DNA of 6,821 nt from JAYZVT01 sp050248375 (GTDB lineage: Bacteria > Pseudomonadota > Alphaproteobacteria > Rhizobiales > Methyloligellaceae), in NCBI GenBank assembly GCA_050248375.1, contig JBFWSL010000204.1, positions 1-6,821 of the forward strand, in the 5' to 3' direction. Made by a program: the position numbers and the translations under genes. The notes beneath the pieces are model-generated. The model made no database searches and had not been told where the DNA came from. It saw only the letters and a program-made list of their open reading frames with translations. Positions 1 through 5,210 of the stretch are shown piece by piece. Position 1 is the first letter of the stretch; every line of letters starts with the position of its first letter.

Positions 1-894
1 GCGAGCAGTTGCATCACCTCGCCCGGCTCCATGCCCGCCGCCAGCAGCGTGAAGCCGCGCATGTCGGTGTTGAGGATCGCCGCGGTGCGCTTGACGCCCT
101 CGCCCGCCGCGATCTGCCGCGCCGCGGATCTGCGTCGCCACGCTTTCGTCGAAGAAGCGGGAGAGATCGCGCGCCGCCGTGCTCTCCGCCACCGCCTCCA
201 CCAGCAGCCGCCGTGCCCGCCGCTGCACCAGCGCCAGCACGAGGGTCACCGTCAGGATGGTGATGATCTTGTCGAACTCCGCGCCCAGCAGGATGGAGTT
301 GCTGGTGAGATACTCCACGTAGTTGCGCGTGATCATGGTGTCCTGCGGATCGTAGCGGACCACGTAGAACACCATCGCCAGCCAGCCGAGCGCCGAGGCG
401 GCCCCCGCCGCCAGCACGAAGCGCGGCTGGAAGCGCAGCGCCCTGAGCGCGATGAAGATGAACACATAGAGCAGCGTGGGCGCCTTCAGCACGAAGGAGG
501 CCGGCTGCTGATACTGGATATGGAAGCTGACGATCAGCGACATCAGCAGCACCACGTCCACCACGATGGACAGATACACCGCCCAGTCCGGCAGCCGGCC
601 CTTCAGGGCCCACAGCAGGCCCATCAGGGTGAAGACGAAATAGCCGCCGAGCACATAGGGAACCGGCGAGAACGCGGTTCCCGCGTCCGTCTTGGGCGAG
701 ATGGCATAGAGCGTCCCGAACAGGATGACGATGGCGAGCTGGATGATCTTGATGAGCACTTCGCTGGCGTCGTCCTGCCGGACGATGGCCATGATCACGC
801 GCTCCGGCAGGCTGCGCAGGCTTGCCCGCGCGCTCACGTCGCTGCGCAGCTCCGCCAGCAGTTCCCCTCGCCTGGTCACGGATCGCTCGTTCAC
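1..894 (-). CDS. Membrane-bound class III adenylate/guanylate cyclase, partial (C-terminus outside window), frameshifted
   Basis: Reading down from GTG 894, the frame gives a short cytosolic N-terminus followed by about six hydrophobic segments, including VLIKIIQLAIVILFGTLYAI, YVLGGYFVFTLMGLLWAL, WAVYLSIVVDVVLLMSLIVS and IITILTVTLVLALVQ. A linker containing DLSRFFDESVATQIR then leads to the catalytic domain. That domain opens with AAILNTDMRGFTLLAAGMEP, the typical first strand and metal-binding aspartate region of class III nucleotidyl cyclases. These enzymes make cAMP or cGMP from ATP or GTP at the inner membrane face. The linker and catalytic start are in different frames (one extra base, or two missing), so as written the gene is broken near 112-130. 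Most of the catalytic domain lies beyond base 1. The start is uncertain: GTG 936 and GTG 879 are in frame and no Shine-Dalgarno sequence decides. The family call is firm from the motif; substrate and intactness are not known. Confidence 0.8.
   Translation of the reverse strand, partial: MNERSVTRRGELLAELRSDVSARASLRSLPERVIMAIVRQDDASEVLIKIIQLAIVILFGTLYAISPKTDAGTAFSPVPYVLGGYFVFTLMGLLWALKGRLPDWAVYLSIVVDVVLLMSLIVSFHIQYQQPASFVLKAPTLLYVFIFIALRALRFQPRFVLAAGAASALGWLAMVFYVVRYDPQDTMITRNYVEYLTSNSILLGAEFDKIITILTVTLVLALVQRRARRLLVEAVAESTAARDLSRFFDESVATQIRGAADRGGRGRQAHRGDPQHRHARLHAAGGGHGAGRGDATAR
112..130 (-). other. Frameshift between linker and catalytic domain of the cyclase
   Basis: On the minus strand the upstream frame reads SVATQIRG. 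The catalytic sequence RQIAAGEGVKRTAAILNTDM is in the frame displaced by one base. The junction lies in a repetitive GC run with two near-copies of GCAGATC, a context prone to both real slippage and sequencing or assembly error. Confidence 0.7.
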
Positions 895-990
895 CCTTGC
901 ACACCGGAAATCAACGGAAAAATCCCCGCCTCGCACGCTACCATGTTTAACGTCTTTTCACGTTGTTTCTCGTGGAATTAACCCACCCGC

Positions 991-1020
991 TTAAGCCTCT
1001 CGTAAGGCTGCATCTATAAG
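991..1020 (+). promoter_or_regulatory. Candidate promoter for the 1060-1713 gene
   Basis: A TATAAG hexamer at 1015-1020 lies 18 bp downstream of TTAAGC (991-996), a weak -35 match. The 165-bp gap between the cyclase and this gene must hold divergent promoters. It is distinctly more AT-rich than its surroundings and contains a small inverted repeat, AACGT (949-953) with ACGTT (960-964). No known operator is recognised. Confidence 0.3.
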
Positions 1021-1059
1021 ATTTTGCTGAAAATTGACGAGGTTCTGGCAGCCACAGAC

Positions 1060-1713
1060 ATGATTACGAACGACCCTGTCATCCGGTTGCAGCCGGCTGA
1101 TGCAGAGACCGGCGCTTCGAATGCCGCCGACGTGTTCCCGCCGGCGGATGCCACGGAGCCCGCCGCTCCCGGGACGCCCGGGGAAATGCTGGCCATGGTC
1201 GACGACACCGTGGACACACTGCTGCGCCGTGGCGTCACCCCGGAGGATCTGGCGCCGCTGCGCCGCCTGCGCCGCGCCATCGCGCATATGGACACCGCCG
1301 CCCGCCATGCCGAGGCCGGTCATGAAGCGCCCGCCGCCGGCCCGCCGGCGAAAGACATGCGCAACGGACAGGGCACCGCCGGCAGCGACCTGCTGGCCCG
1401 CACGGGCGCCGTCATCGAACTTCTCATCCAGGGCGGCTACACCGCCGAGACCGCCGCGCAGGTGATCGCCCGCCAGATGCTGGCTTCGGGCATCCACATG
1501 CCGGAAGGCGGCGATGCCCGCGGCTGGAAGCGGCTGCTGCTGTGGCACAGCCGCCTGGTCCATTCGCGCAAGCGCGGGCCCGACTACGAGGAATATCTCC
1601 GCTTCAAGGCGGAACTGAACGCGATCCCTCCCGAGCAGCGCATCCAGGCCGCGCTCGCGGGCCGCTTGTGGGACAGGCGGCGCCTGCAGGAGTTTATCCG
1701 GCGTCCGGCATGA
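1060..1713 (+). CDS. Hypothetical protein, 217 aa, unrecognised
   Basis: No family is recognised. The protein is soluble, with no signal peptide or membrane segment. Residues 1-37 are Ala/Pro/Asp-rich and probably disordered. Residues 38-78 (PGEMLAMVDDTVDTLLRRG and following) look helical. An Ala/Gly/Pro linker covers about 85-108. The most protein-like part is the C-terminal 109-217, with DLLARTGAVIELLIQGGYTA, QVIARQMLASGI, GGDARGWKRLLLW and YEEYLRFKAELNAIPPE: a basic, tryptophan-containing helical domain. ATG 1060 is chosen as start; TTG 1024 in the same frame would add 12 residues, and neither has a convincing Shine-Dalgarno sequence. Coding is supported by strong GC bias at third positions, an intact frame and a terminator just after the stop. 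It is divergent from the cyclase gene; a shared role is only a guess. Confidence 0.75.
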   Translation: MITNDPVIRLQPADAETGASNAADVFPPADATEPAAPGTPGEMLAMVDDTVDTLLRRGVTPEDLAPLRRLRRAIAHMDTAARHAEAGHEAPAAGPPAKDMRNGQGTAGSDLLARTGAVIELLIQGGYTAETAAQVIARQMLASGIHMPEGGDARGWKRLLLWHSRLVHSRKRGPDYEEYLRFKAELNAIPPEQRIQAALAGRLWDRRRLQEFIRRPA

Positions 1714-1717
1714 CCGA

Positions 1718-1750
1718 AGGCCGCCGGTGTATGCCGGCGGCCTCCTTTTT
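1718..1750 (+). terminator. Intrinsic terminator after the hypothetical gene
   Basis: Arms GGCCGCCGG (1719-1727) and CCGGCGGCC (1734-1742) pair perfectly around the loop TGTATG. A further A-T pair closes the base, and a pyrimidine tail ending in five T (1746-1750) follows. It begins five bases after the TGA at 1711-1713. It sits between convergent genes, but the tail in the minus direction is poor, so it probably serves mainly the plus-strand gene. Confidence 0.85.
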
Positions 1751-1767
1751 CATGCCCTGCCGGACAG

Positions 1768-2400
1768 TCATGCCCGCTTCGCGGCCGTCATCGTCGTATG
1801 GCTGGTGATGAGGTTGCGATAGTCCGGGATGTGGTTCGAGAACAGCGTCCCCAGCCCTTCCACGTCGTTGCGCCAGTCGCGGTGCAGTTCGCAGGCGACG
1901 CCGAACCACGTCATCAGTTGCGCCCCCGCCGCGGACATACGGTCCCATGCCGAGTGGCGGGTAATGCCGTTGAAGGTGCCCGACGCGTCGGTGACAACGA
2001 ACACCTCGTAACCCTCCTCGATCGCCGACAGCGCGGGAAACGCCACGCACACCTCGGTCACCACGCCGGCGATGATGAGCTGCTTCCTGCCCGTCGCCTT
2101 CACCGCCTTCACGAAGTCCTCGTTGTCCCAGGCATTGATCTGGCCCGGACGCGGGATATATGGCGCCTTGGGAAACATCTGCTTCAGCTCGGGCACCAGC
2201 GGACCGTTGGGGCCGTCCTCGAAGCTGGTGGTGAGGAGGGTCGGCAGCTTGAAGTAGGCGGCGAGGTCCGCGAGCGCGAGCACGTTGTTCTTGAACCGGT
2301 CGGGCTCGATGTCCCTGACCAGCGACAGCAGCCCCGTCTGATGATCCACCAGCAGTACCGCGGCGTTGTCCTTGTCGAGCCGGTTGTAGGTCCTGGTCAT
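1768..2400 (-). CDS. ycaC: YcaC-like isochorismatase-family cysteine hydrolase
   Basis: This 210-residue protein closely resembles E. coli YcaC (about 208 residues) over its full length. It belongs to the isochorismatase-like hydrolase superfamily, which uses an Asp/basic residue/Cys active site. The expected residues are visible: Asp19 in LLVDHQ, Arg84 in IPRPG, and Cys118 in GVVTEVCVAFPAL, where V-T precedes the usual nucleophile loop. The C-terminal half, with the motif SAWDRMSAAGAQLMTWFGVA and the tail FSNHIPDYRNL, is characteristic of the YcaC subgroup. It is a cytosolic enzyme, known as an oligomer in E. coli, and its physiological substrate is unresolved. It lies downstream of the pirin gene in the same direction but is separated from it by an intrinsic terminator, so it may depend on readthrough or its own promoter. 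The ATG is supported by a good Shine-Dalgarno sequence. The family call is firm; the reaction is not known. Confidence 0.95.
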   Translation of the reverse strand: MTRTYNRLDKDNAAVLLVDHQTGLLSLVRDIEPDRFKNNVLALADLAAYFKLPTLLTTSFEDGPNGPLVPELKQMFPKAPYIPRPGQINAWDNEDFVKAVKATGRKQLIIAGVVTEVCVAFPALSAIEEGYEVFVVTDASGTFNGITRHSAWDRMSAAGAQLMTWFGVACELHRDWRNDVEGLGTLFSNHIPDYRNLITSHTTMTAAKRA

Positions 2401-2407
2401 TGGCTTT

Positions 2408-2412
2408 CTCCC
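2408..2412 (-). promoter_or_regulatory. Ribosome binding site of ycaC
   Basis: GGGAG on the minus strand lies seven bases before ATG 2400 and fixes this start. The same start matches the N-terminus expected for YcaC proteins. Confidence 0.75.
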
Positions 2413-2445
2413 TGGGTTCCGGCGTCCCGCTCCGGGAGCCGCGTT

Positions 2446-2483
2446 GAAAAGGAAAGGCGGCCCGGGATCGCTCCCGGGCCGCC
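2446..2483 (-). terminator. Intrinsic terminator between pirin and ycaC
   Basis: A perfect 12-bp GC-rich stem (arms 2456-2467 and 2472-2483, beginning GGCGGCCCGGGA) has a four-base loop. On the minus strand it is followed by TTTCCTTTTC. It starts five bases after the pirin stop codon. This would end most pirin transcripts before ycaC, or act as an attenuator that lowers ycaC expression. A smaller 5-bp hairpin (2425-2437) lies further downstream. Confidence 0.85.
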
Positions 2484-2487
2484 CTGG

Positions 2488-3366
2488 TCATGCGGTCTGG
2501 CTTTGACGGACGGAGCCGAACTTGCCGGCGCGGTAATCAAGCATCGCCTGCCTGATCTCGCCCATCGTGTTCATCACGAAGGGACCGTGCGCGACCACCG
2601 GCTCGTCGATCGGCTCGCCGGTCAGCACCAGCAGCCTGGTCTCGTTGTTGGCCTCGATGCTGACGCCGCCGCCTTCGCGTCCGAGCAGCACGAGCTGCCC
2701 GGCGCGGGCGATCTCCGCGCCGTTGACTTCCACGGTGCCGGAAAGCACCAGGACGGACAGCGTGTGGCCCTCGGGCACGTCGAGCGCAACCGTCCGGTCG
2801 CGTGTCAGCCGCACGTCCCACACGTTGAGTTCCGTGAAGGTGCGCGCCGGACCGCGCGCGCCGCCATAGCTTCCGGCGATCACGCGCAGGCTGCCCGCGC
2901 CTTGCGGCAGGTCCACCGCCGGAATGCTGGCGGCGGCGATCGACTGGTATCCGGGCTCCGCCGACTTGTCCTTGCTCGGCAGGTTGACCCAGAGCTGCAC
3001 CATCTCGAAGTCGCCGCCCCGGGCCGCGAAGGCCTCGGAGTGGAACTCCTCGTGCTCGATGCCCGAGCCCGCCGTCATCCACTGCACGTCGCCGGGGCCG
3101 ATCACCCCGCCCGCGCCGGTGGAATCCCTGTGCTCGACCTCGCCGTCATAGACGATGGTCACCGTCTCGAAGCCCTTGTGCGGATGGGCCCCGACGCCGC
3201 GGCGATGCCTGGTCGGCTTGAATTTCACCGGACCCGCATGATCGAGCATGATAAAGGGGCTCACATGCATGCCCTGGTCGTGGTGCGACAGCAGGGTGCG
3301 GACGGGAAAGCCGTCGCCAACCCAGTGATGCTGGGGCGAAGTGTAGACTCCAAGGATCTGTCTCAT
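2488..3366 (-). CDS. Pirin-family bicupin protein
   Basis: This 292-residue protein is the usual pirin length (human pirin has 290). The N-terminal cupin (about 1-125) has the signature HPHKGFETVTIVYDGEVEHR. Putative metal ligands His61 and His63 are followed by His105 and Glu107 in GSGIEHEEF, matching the 3-His/1-Glu iron site of pirins. A second cupin-like half spans about 165-275 (VLSGTVEVNG, RAGQLVLLG). Pirins are cytosolic non-haem metal proteins. Some, such as E. coli YhhW and human pirin, have quercetin 2,3-dioxygenase activity, and others act as redox-sensing regulators; the substrate here is unknown. The gene diverges from the LysR regulator at 3498, with about 130 bp of shared control region, which suggests regulation by that protein. 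The start is supported by AAGGA nine bases upstream. E. coli yhaK (pirin-like) also neighbours a LysR gene (yhaJ), a similar pairing. Confidence 0.95.
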   Translation of the reverse strand: MRQILGVYTSPQHHWVGDGFPVRTLLSHHDQGMHVSPFIMLDHAGPVKFKPTRHRRGVGAHPHKGFETVTIVYDGEVEHRDSTGAGGVIGPGDVQWMTAGSGIEHEEFHSEAFAARGGDFEMVQLWVNLPSKDKSAEPGYQSIAAASIPAVDLPQGAGSLRVIAGSYGGARGPARTFTELNVWDVRLTRDRTVALDVPEGHTLSVLVLSGTVEVNGAEIARAGQLVLLGREGGGVSIEANNETRLLVLTGEPIDEPVVAHGPFVMNTMGEIRQAMLDYRAGKFGSVRQSQTA

Positions 3367-3375
3367 GACACACCG

Positions 3376-3380
3376 TCCTT
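3376..3380 (-). promoter_or_regulatory. Ribosome binding site of the pirin gene
   Basis: AAGGA on the minus strand lies nine bases before ATG 3366. It supports this start. Confidence 0.65.
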
Positions 3381-3434
3381 TCTGGCCGGTCTGGTTCGGA
3401 GGTCCGGCCTTCGTTGTGGTGAAGATATGGGCGA

Positions 3435-3490
3435 GACAAAATCCTTTCCAGAGGCCAAATATTGACCATTTTGTCCTGTTTATAGGACAA
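3435..3490. promoter_or_regulatory. Putative LysR operator in the divergent pirin/LysR control region
   Basis: A perfect inverted repeat, TTGTCCT (3471-3477) and AGGACAA (3484-3490) around GTTTAT, lies just before the LysR gene. A third half-site, GACAAAA (3435-3441), is inverted relative to TTTTGTC (3469-3475). A repeat pair plus a second site nearer the divergent target is the usual layout for LysR recognition and activation sites. The right arm also contains AGGA (3484-3487), ten bases from the LysR start and its probable Shine-Dalgarno sequence, so binding could give autorepression. No clear -10/-35 pair could be assigned on either strand. Confidence 0.6.
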
Positions 3491-3497
3491 TCTGGCC

Positions 3498-4451
3498 ATG
3501 CAGGACCTCAACGACCTCTTCTACTTCGTCCAGGTGGTGGACCATGGCGGCTATGCCGCCGCCGGCCGGGCGCTCGGCATGCCCCGCTCCCGGCTGAGCC
3601 GCCGCATCATGGAACTCGAGGAGCGCCTCGGCGTGCGCCTGATGCAGCGTTCCACCCGCAAGCTGAGCGTCACCGAGATCGGCCAGGAATATTACCGCCA
3701 CTGCGTCGCCATGCTGGTGCAGGCGGAAGCCGCGCACGACGTCATCGAGCGTTCGCGCTCCGCCCCGCAGGGCCTGATCCGGGTCAGCGCCCCGCCCGCG
3801 CTGGTCTGTTTCGAGGTCGGCCCCATGATCGCCCGCTACATGGCGGCGAACCCGCTGGTCACGGTGGAGCTGGAGTCCACGTCTCGCCGGGTCGATGTCA
3901 TCGGCGAGGGCATCGACGTGGCCATCCGGGTGCGCTTCCCGCCGCTGGAGTCCTCCGCCCTGGTCATGCGCACCCTCGGCGAGAGCCCGCAGCGCATGGT
4001 GGCAAGCCCCGGACTGGTGAAGGGAAAGGTTCTACCGCTGGTTCCCGCCGACCTTGGCGCCATGCCGAGCCTCGATCTCGCGCCCATGCTCCCGAAGCAT
4101 GTCTGGGAACTCGACGGCGCCGACGGTGCCTCGGTGAGCGTCGCGCACAAGCCCCGGCTGGTGACGGACGACATGGCCCAGCTTCTTTACGCGGCCCTGG
4201 AAGGGGTCGGCGCGGTCAAGCTGCCGAGCATGGTGGCGGACAGCCACATCGCCTCGGGCCGGCTGGTGAACCTGCTGCAAGGCTGGACGCCGCGCGGCGG
4301 CATCGTCCACGCGGTATTTCCCTCCCGGCGCGGCCTGCTGCCGTCCGTGCGCGGCTTCATCGATTTCCTTGCTGGCGAATACGAGGCGTTGCGCTCTGGC
4401 GGAGAACCTGTCGCGGCCGCGCATGGCGGCGACGCTGTTGGCGCCCCGTAG
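3498..4451 (+). CDS. LysR-type transcriptional regulator
   Basis: This 317-residue protein has the standard LysR layout. An N-terminal winged helix-turn-helix covers about residues 2-62 (DLFYFVQVVDHGGYAAAGRALGM, SRLSRRIMELEERLGVRL, RKLSVTEIG). A linker helix runs to about 88, and the substrate-binding domain from about 92 to 295 starts GLIRVSAPPAL and contains VDVIGEGIDVAIRV and the GVGAVKLP strand. It resembles the AaeR/DmlR/YhaJ-type branch, many of which sense aromatic or organic-acid compounds; the inducer here is unknown. It probably controls the divergent pirin gene, and ycaC behind it, through the 3471-3490 inverted repeat. The tail after about 300 (GGEPVAAAHGGDAVGAP) is low-complexity, and the last residues and TAG stop are encoded by a tRNA-Glu 3' fragment. 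The frame is intact across the junction. Confidence 0.95.
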   Translation: MQDLNDLFYFVQVVDHGGYAAAGRALGMPRSRLSRRIMELEERLGVRLMQRSTRKLSVTEIGQEYYRHCVAMLVQAEAAHDVIERSRSAPQGLIRVSAPPALVCFEVGPMIARYMAANPLVTVELESTSRRVDVIGEGIDVAIRVRFPPLESSALVMRTLGESPQRMVASPGLVKGKVLPLVPADLGAMPSLDLAPMLPKHVWELDGADGASVSVAHKPRLVTDDMAQLLYAALEGVGAVKLPSMVADSHIASGRLVNLLQGWTPRGGIVHAVFPSRRGLLPSVRGFIDFLAGEYEALRSGGEPVAAAHGGDAVGAP

Positions 4452-4480
4452 GGGGATCGAACCCCTGTTTCCGGCGTGAG
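4438..4480. repeat. Distal attachment-site repeat: tRNA-Glu 3' fragment (att)
   Basis: These 43 bases are identical to 5211-5253. They match the tRNA-Glu gene from the first anticodon base through the T arm, acceptor 3' strand and CCA, plus one base. The 5' half of a tRNA is absent, so this is not a functional tRNA. Its orientation and its position 3' of the intact tRNA fit the displaced end left by site-specific integration into a tRNA 3' end. The LysR stop codon (4449-4451) lies inside it. Confidence 0.9.
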
Positions 4481-4533
4481 CCAAGCGGCAGCGGAAAGCG
4501 GCCGCCGCCCGCATCCCTGAATATGCGATATGT

Positions 4534-4565
4534 TTGACCGCTCCCTTGACATATTGTATATACAA
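4534..4565 (+). promoter_or_regulatory. brnTA promoter with overlapping palindromic operator
   Basis: TTGACC (4534-4539), a 17-bp spacer and TATATA (4557-4562) form a good sigma-70-type promoter. The perfect 12-bp palindrome TTGTATATACAA (4554-4565) covers the -10 box, and an interrupted palindrome, ATATGCGATAT, lies at 4521-4531. The BrnA antitoxin is a DNA-binding autorepressor in the studied system, so these are likely its sites. The start point would be at or next to ATG 4570 and there is no Shine-Dalgarno sequence, so brnT mRNA is probably leaderless. The stretch is markedly AT-rich. Confidence 0.65.
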
Positions 4566-4569
4566 ATAA

Positions 4570-4827
4570 ATGAGGATCGAGTTCGACAGCAAGAAGGACT
4601 CGGAGAATCTCGCCAAGCATGGCGTGTCTCTGGCGCGGGCCGTCGACCTGGAAATTCTCGTCTTCCTTGAGGATGACCGCCACGATCACGGCGAGACCCG
4701 TTACCGCGCTTGGGGCCTGATCGACGGCAGGCCTCACTGTCTTGCCTTCACTATTCGCGGCGGCAAGGTCCGGCCCATAAGCCTTCGCCGCGCCCATGCA
4801 AAGGAGATGAAGCGATATGCCCCGTAA
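4570..4827 (+). CDS. brnT: BrnT-family type II toxin (DUF497)
   Basis: This 85-residue protein matches the BrnT (DUF497) family in length and motifs. It has an N-terminal MRIEFDSKKDSENLAKHGVS with the typical KHG (residues 16-18), a central acidic/basic block DDRHDHGETR (35-44), and a C-terminal strand KVRPISLRRAHAKEMKRY (65-82) with the family's RxISxRxA pattern. BrnT of Brucella abortus is a RelE-fold ribonuclease that inhibits translation and is neutralised by BrnA. Toxin-first gene order is usual for this family. The stop overlaps the brnA start by 11 bases, so the two are translationally coupled. The protein looks complete, with no broken motif. It is the first gene after the promoter at 4534-4562, and with brnA it is the only cargo between the tRNA repeats. 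Activity is inferred from the family. Confidence 0.93.
   Translation: MRIEFDSKKDSENLAKHGVSLARAVDLEILVFLEDDRHDHGETRYRAWGLIDGRPHCLAFTIRGGKVRPISLRRAHAKEMKRYAP
4801..4806 (+). promoter_or_regulatory. Ribosome binding site of brnA inside brnT
   Basis: AAGGAG lies ten bases before ATG 4817, within the end of the toxin gene. It gives the antitoxin an independent and strong initiation site, whereas the toxin has none. That fits the need for antitoxin excess. Confidence 0.65.
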
Positions 4828-5083
4828 GAAGGTGGTGTTCGACACCGACAACCCGCAATGGACCAGGGATGACTTCCGGCGTGCCCGGCCAGCCAGTGAA
4901 CTGCCGTCTGAGATCAGGAAGGCTTTCCCGAAAACGCGCGGGCCCCAGAAGGCCCCGAAGAAGATTCCCGTATCGATCCGGCTGAGCCCGGAAGTCGTCG
5001 ATCACTTCAAAGCCACAGGACCCGGCTGGCAATCCAGGATCGACAATACGCTCAAGAAGGCTGTCGCGAAGGGCAACGTGTAA
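4817..5083 (+). CDS. brnA: BrnA-family antitoxin
   Basis: This 88-residue protein is the cognate antitoxin of BrnT. An N-terminal toxin-contacting region contains the family pattern DDFRRARPASELPSEIRKA (18-36). After a basic linker comes a ribbon-helix-helix DNA-binding domain, with strand KIPVSIRLSPEVV (49-61), then HFKATGPGWQSRIDNTLKKAV (63-83). The GPGWQSRI signature is typical of BrnA. As an RHH dimer it should bind the brnTA promoter and repress it, most tightly in complex with toxin. It overlaps brnT by 11 bases and ends about 130 bases from the tRNA-Glu 3' end. Both proteins look complete, so the module is probably functional and may stabilise the tRNA-integrated segment. Confidence 0.93.
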   Translation: MPRKKVVFDTDNPQWTRDDFRRARPASELPSEIRKAFPKTRGPQKAPKKIPVSIRLSPEVVDHFKATGPGWQSRIDNTLKKAVAKGNV

Positions 5084-5136
5084 GCGGGTTCGGCCGGCCG
5101 AACAGCCCGCGTCCATGCGGTTCGGCGAAGGCCGCA
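5084..5136 (+). repeat. Hairpins downstream of brnA
   Basis: The perfect 14-bp palindrome TTCGGCCGGCCGAA (5089-5102) is flanked by GCGGG (5084-5088) and CCCGC (5106-5110), which extend the stem with a three-base bulge. A second stem, TGCGG (5116-5120) with CCGCA (5132-5136), follows. There is no T-tract on the plus strand, so these are at best weak or factor-dependent ends of the brnTA transcript. Confidence 0.5.
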
Positions 5137-5140
5137 GGAT

Positions 5141-5181
5141 GAAAAGTTGAAACTCGCCGGGCCGAAAAGTTGAAACCCGCC
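5141..5181. repeat. Two 18-bp direct repeats next to the tRNA attachment site
   Basis: GAAAAGTTGAAACTCGCC (5141-5158) and GAAAAGTTGAAACCCGCC (5164-5181) differ at one base and are 23 bp apart start to start, about two helical turns. They lie about 30 bp inside the element from the tRNA repeat. Such spacing and position resemble integrase or excisionase arm-type binding sites, although the second copy also supplies the T-run of the tRNA terminator. No copy was seen at the other end (4481-4533). Confidence 0.6.
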
Positions 5182-5190
5182 GTGAGCGGG
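5164..5190 (-). terminator. Terminator for tRNA-Glu, carried by the inserted element
   Basis: On the minus strand, CCCGC and GCGGG (5190-5186 and 5180-5176) pair around a five-base loop. They are followed by TTT and then TTTT within TTTCAACTTTTC. The hairpin lies about 22 bases past the tRNA CCA end. It is inside the inserted segment, so the element supplies the tRNA's present terminator. Confidence 0.55.
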
Positions 5191-5210
5191 CGCGCAAGCT
5201 GCTATAGTGA

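Noticed and set aside
14..904. 296-codon minus-strand frame at the left edge
   Set aside because: Its translation is low-complexity. The neighbouring frame from 894 gives six clean membrane helices and a cyclase linker.
978..994. TTAA-N9-TTAA pair resembling a CtrA site
   Set aside because: The CtrA consensus needs a 7-base spacer; here it is 9, and the flanking bases do not fit.
1798..3465. 555-codon plus-strand open frame antisense to pirin and ycaC
   Set aside because: It is a high-GC shadow. The minus strand holds two well-recognised full-length proteins with good ribosome sites, and the antisense product is low-complexity Arg/His/Gly-rich.
4438..4480. Second functional tRNA-Glu gene
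   Set aside because: The fragment lacks the acceptor 5' strand, D arm and 5' anticodon stem, so it is only a 3' duplicate.
3365..4537. 390-codon plus-strand frame over the LysR gene
   Set aside because: It is a shadow in a different frame of the clear LysR coding sequence.
5141..5181. Direct repeats as a CRISPR array
   Set aside because: There are only two units with a 5-bp gap, far too short for spacers.
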